7,040 nt of DNA, from assembly GCA_021811865.1 (NCBI GenBank), contig JAKAQB010000126.1, positions 1 to 7,040 of the forward strand, given 5' to 3'. The notes under the pieces were generated by a model that worked only from the letters and a program-made list of their open reading frames with translations, searched no databases and was not told the origin of the DNA. The position numbers and the translations under genes are program-made. Below, piece by piece: positions 6,290-7,040 of this stretch. The first letter of the stretch is position 1. Every line of letters starts with the position of its first letter. Source of the stretch: Actinomycetes bacterium (lineage in GTDB: Bacteria; Actinomycetota; Acidimicrobiia; Acidimicrobiales; Palsa-688).

Positions 6290-6676
6290 CTAGGACAGGA
6301 CCGCCTCGACTTCGATCTCGACCTTCCAGCGCTCGTCGAGCAGTCCGGCGACGACGACCATCGTGGCCGCAGGGGCCGTACCGGCGAAGGCTCTGCCGTG
6401 CACTGCGCTCACGGCGTCGGCCTCGGCGGCCGAGGTGAGGAACATGCGGGTGCGGACCACGTCCGCCAAGGCGGCGCCCACCTCGTTGAGGGCAGCCTCG
6501 ATGATCTCCAAGCAGCGCTGCGCTTGGACGCCGGCATCAGGATCGCAGTGGCCGTCGGGCCACACCGGAGCGGTGCCCGACACCAGGACCCGGTCGCCGA
6601 CGCGCACAGCCCGGCTGAAGCCGATCGTTGCCTCGAACGGCGAACCGGAGGACACACGCTGGCGATGGGCTGCCAC
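6290..6676 (-). CDS. RidA/YjgF/YER057c/UK114 family protein (non-RidA subgroup)
   Basis: A 128-residue protein with the full YjgF fold: IGFSRAVRVGDRVLVSGTAPVW, the helix DAGVQAQRCLEIIEAALNEVGAALADVVRTRMFLT, and the closing PAATMVVVAGLLDERWKVEIEVEAVL. The family forms trimers. True RidA members hydrolyse reactive enamines/imines made by PLP enzymes and need an arginine in the PARS-like motif (Arg105 in E. coli). Here that position reads PAAT, so Arg is replaced by Ala104. It therefore belongs to a paralogous Rid subgroup, probably without that deaminase activity, and its role is unknown. Start GTG 6676 (VAAHRQRVSSGSPFEA) fits the family; the frame is open further upstream but becomes proline/alanine-rich. 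There is no Shine-Dalgarno sequence, so translation could be leaderless. It diverges from the proline dehydrogenase. The gene is intact. Confidence 0.88.
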   Translation of the reverse strand: MAAHRQRVSSGSPFEATIGFSRAVRVGDRVLVSGTAPVWPDGHCDPDAGVQAQRCLEIIEAALNEVGAALADVVRTRMFLTSAAEADAVSAVHGRAFAGTAPAATMVVVAGLLDERWKVEIEVEAVLS

Positions 6677-6697
6677 CGGGCAAGTATGCCTGGTGGC

Positions 6698-6703
6698 TGT
6701 CAA
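6698..6703 (-). promoter_or_regulatory. Consensus -35-like TTGACA upstream of the RidA-family gene
   Basis: On the minus strand a perfect TTGACA lies 22 bases before GTG 6676. The only -10-like hexamer, CATACT (6688-6683), follows after just 9 bases, which is too close for a standard promoter. A 17-base spacer points to CCCGGT, a poor -10. CATACT alone ends six bases before the GTG, as in leaderless actinobacterial transcripts. The signal is suggestive only. Confidence 0.25.
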
Positions 6704-6757
6704 GCCGGGCCGGGCTGCTATCCGCCTGGAGGAGGCGCGGACCATCCACCCGGTCCG

Positions 6758-6776
6758 TCCGGCACGACGTGCCGGA
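6758..6776. promoter_or_regulatory. 19-bp inverted repeat, candidate operator
   Basis: TCCGGCAC-GAC-GTGCCGGA is a perfect 8-bp-arm inverted repeat with a 3-base centre. It lies in the 183-base interval between the divergent RidA-family gene (GTG 6676) and the proline dehydrogenase (GTG 6860). A partial copy, TCCGGCGTGCCCGG, follows directly at 6777-6790. The size and symmetry suit a dimeric repressor or activator controlling one or both genes. The regulator is not in the window. Confidence 0.5.
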
Positions 6777-6836
6777 TCCGGCGTGCCCGGGGCCGCCGCC
6801 GCTGCGGGCTGTCTTCGGATCGGCATTGGTCTGGCC

Positions 6837-6843
6837 GGGGAGG
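6837..6843 (+). promoter_or_regulatory. Shine-Dalgarno paired with an out-of-frame ATG
   Basis: GGGGAGG lies five bases before ATG 6849, an ideal initiation signal. That ATG is not in frame with the proline dehydrogenase sequence, whose first in-frame start is GTG 6860, 11 bases later and too far (16 bases) from this site. Either a base is missing between 6849 and 6860, or the site is coincidental and GTG 6860 is used with little or no leader. Confidence 0.45.
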
Positions 6844-6859
6844 CTGCGATGATCGCAGG

Positions 6860-7040
6860 GTGGGAATCGACCGCAGCTTGCTGTTCCGCTTGGCTACCAG
6901 CGTCCGCTTCGAACGCGGCGTCAAGGCTCTGCCGGGAGCAGAGAGCGTGGCGTGGCAGGCCGCATCCTGCTACGTCGCCGGCCGGTCGCTCTCCGACGCC
7001 ATCGCCGCCGCAAGAACCCTCGTCGGGCCGGCCCCCTGGG
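6860..7040 (+). CDS. Proline dehydrogenase, N-terminal part (cut by window edge)
   Basis: Sixty codons are visible: VGIDRSLLFRLATSVRFERGVKALPGAE..., then SVAWQAASCYVAGRSLSDAIAAARTLV, running off the right end. This opening (RSLLFxLATS-x-RFER, a PG-E turn, AASxYVAGRS helix) is the start of monofunctional actinobacterial proline dehydrogenases. These are FAD enzymes that oxidise proline to pyrroline-5-carboxylate and pass electrons to the respiratory chain at the membrane. The FAD-binding barrel and catalytic residues lie outside the window, so the call rests on N-terminal resemblance only. GTG 6860 is the first usable start in this frame; there is no ribosome binding site at normal distance, while a good one serves an out-of-frame ATG at 6849. 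The gene is divergent from the RidA-family gene, with a candidate operator between them. Confidence 0.72.
   Translation, partial: MGIDRSLLFRLATSVRFERGVKALPGAESVAWQAASCYVAGRSLSDAIAAARTLVGPAPW

Overview
The window is very GC-rich and codes on both strands, with GTG and TTG starts. Its protein families (a Glyoxalase_6-type two-domain VOC protein, a YxxxK-less SDR, a RidA paralog beginning VSSGSPFEA, and a proline dehydrogenase with an RSLLFRLATS N-terminus) are those I associate with soil-type Actinomycetota. I cannot name a genus. This looks like an ordinary accessory or peripheral chromosomal segment. I see no rRNA, tRNA, CRISPR array, transposase, integrase or phage gene.

Layout, left to right: (1) the last ~30 codons of a protein ending in a zinc-binding SEC-C motif (+). 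(2) About 400-600 bases with no gene I can recognise. (3) The C-terminal half of a short-chain dehydrogenase whose NAD-binding half is missing (-). (4) A probable two-gene unit (+): an intact two-domain VOC/glyoxalase-like protein, then a major facilitator transporter broken by two compensating frameshifts, with a hairpin terminator overlapping its stop codon. (5) An intact AbrB-type antitoxin / PIN-domain toxin pair (vapBC-like, +), preceded by three closely spaced palindromes around a possible -10 box. (6) Convergent to it, two broken minus-strand genes: a class I SAM-dependent methyltransferase (two compensating frameshifts) and a GNAT N-acetyltransferase (one frameshift). (7) A minus-strand RidA/YjgF-family gene, intact but lacking the deaminase arginine. 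(8) Diverging from it, the first 60 codons of a proline dehydrogenase running off the right edge. The interval between (7) and (8) carries a 19-bp inverted repeat.

The strongest overall signal is the contrast between intact genes (VOC, antitoxin, toxin, RidA) and genes broken by single-base indels (MFS, methyltransferase, GNAT, possibly the start of the proline dehydrogenase). In each broken gene, homology continues straight across the break in another frame. Three of the five clear indels can be explained by a one-base change in a short G run. That fits either uncorrected sequencing error in a high-GC genome or very recent decay. The SDR truncation and an apparent loss of ~15-20 residues in the MFS protein look like real deletions, so both causes may be present. 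I did not find a clearly novel system. The items most worth checking are the indel cluster, the vapBC operator array and the ridA/proline dehydrogenase operator candidate.
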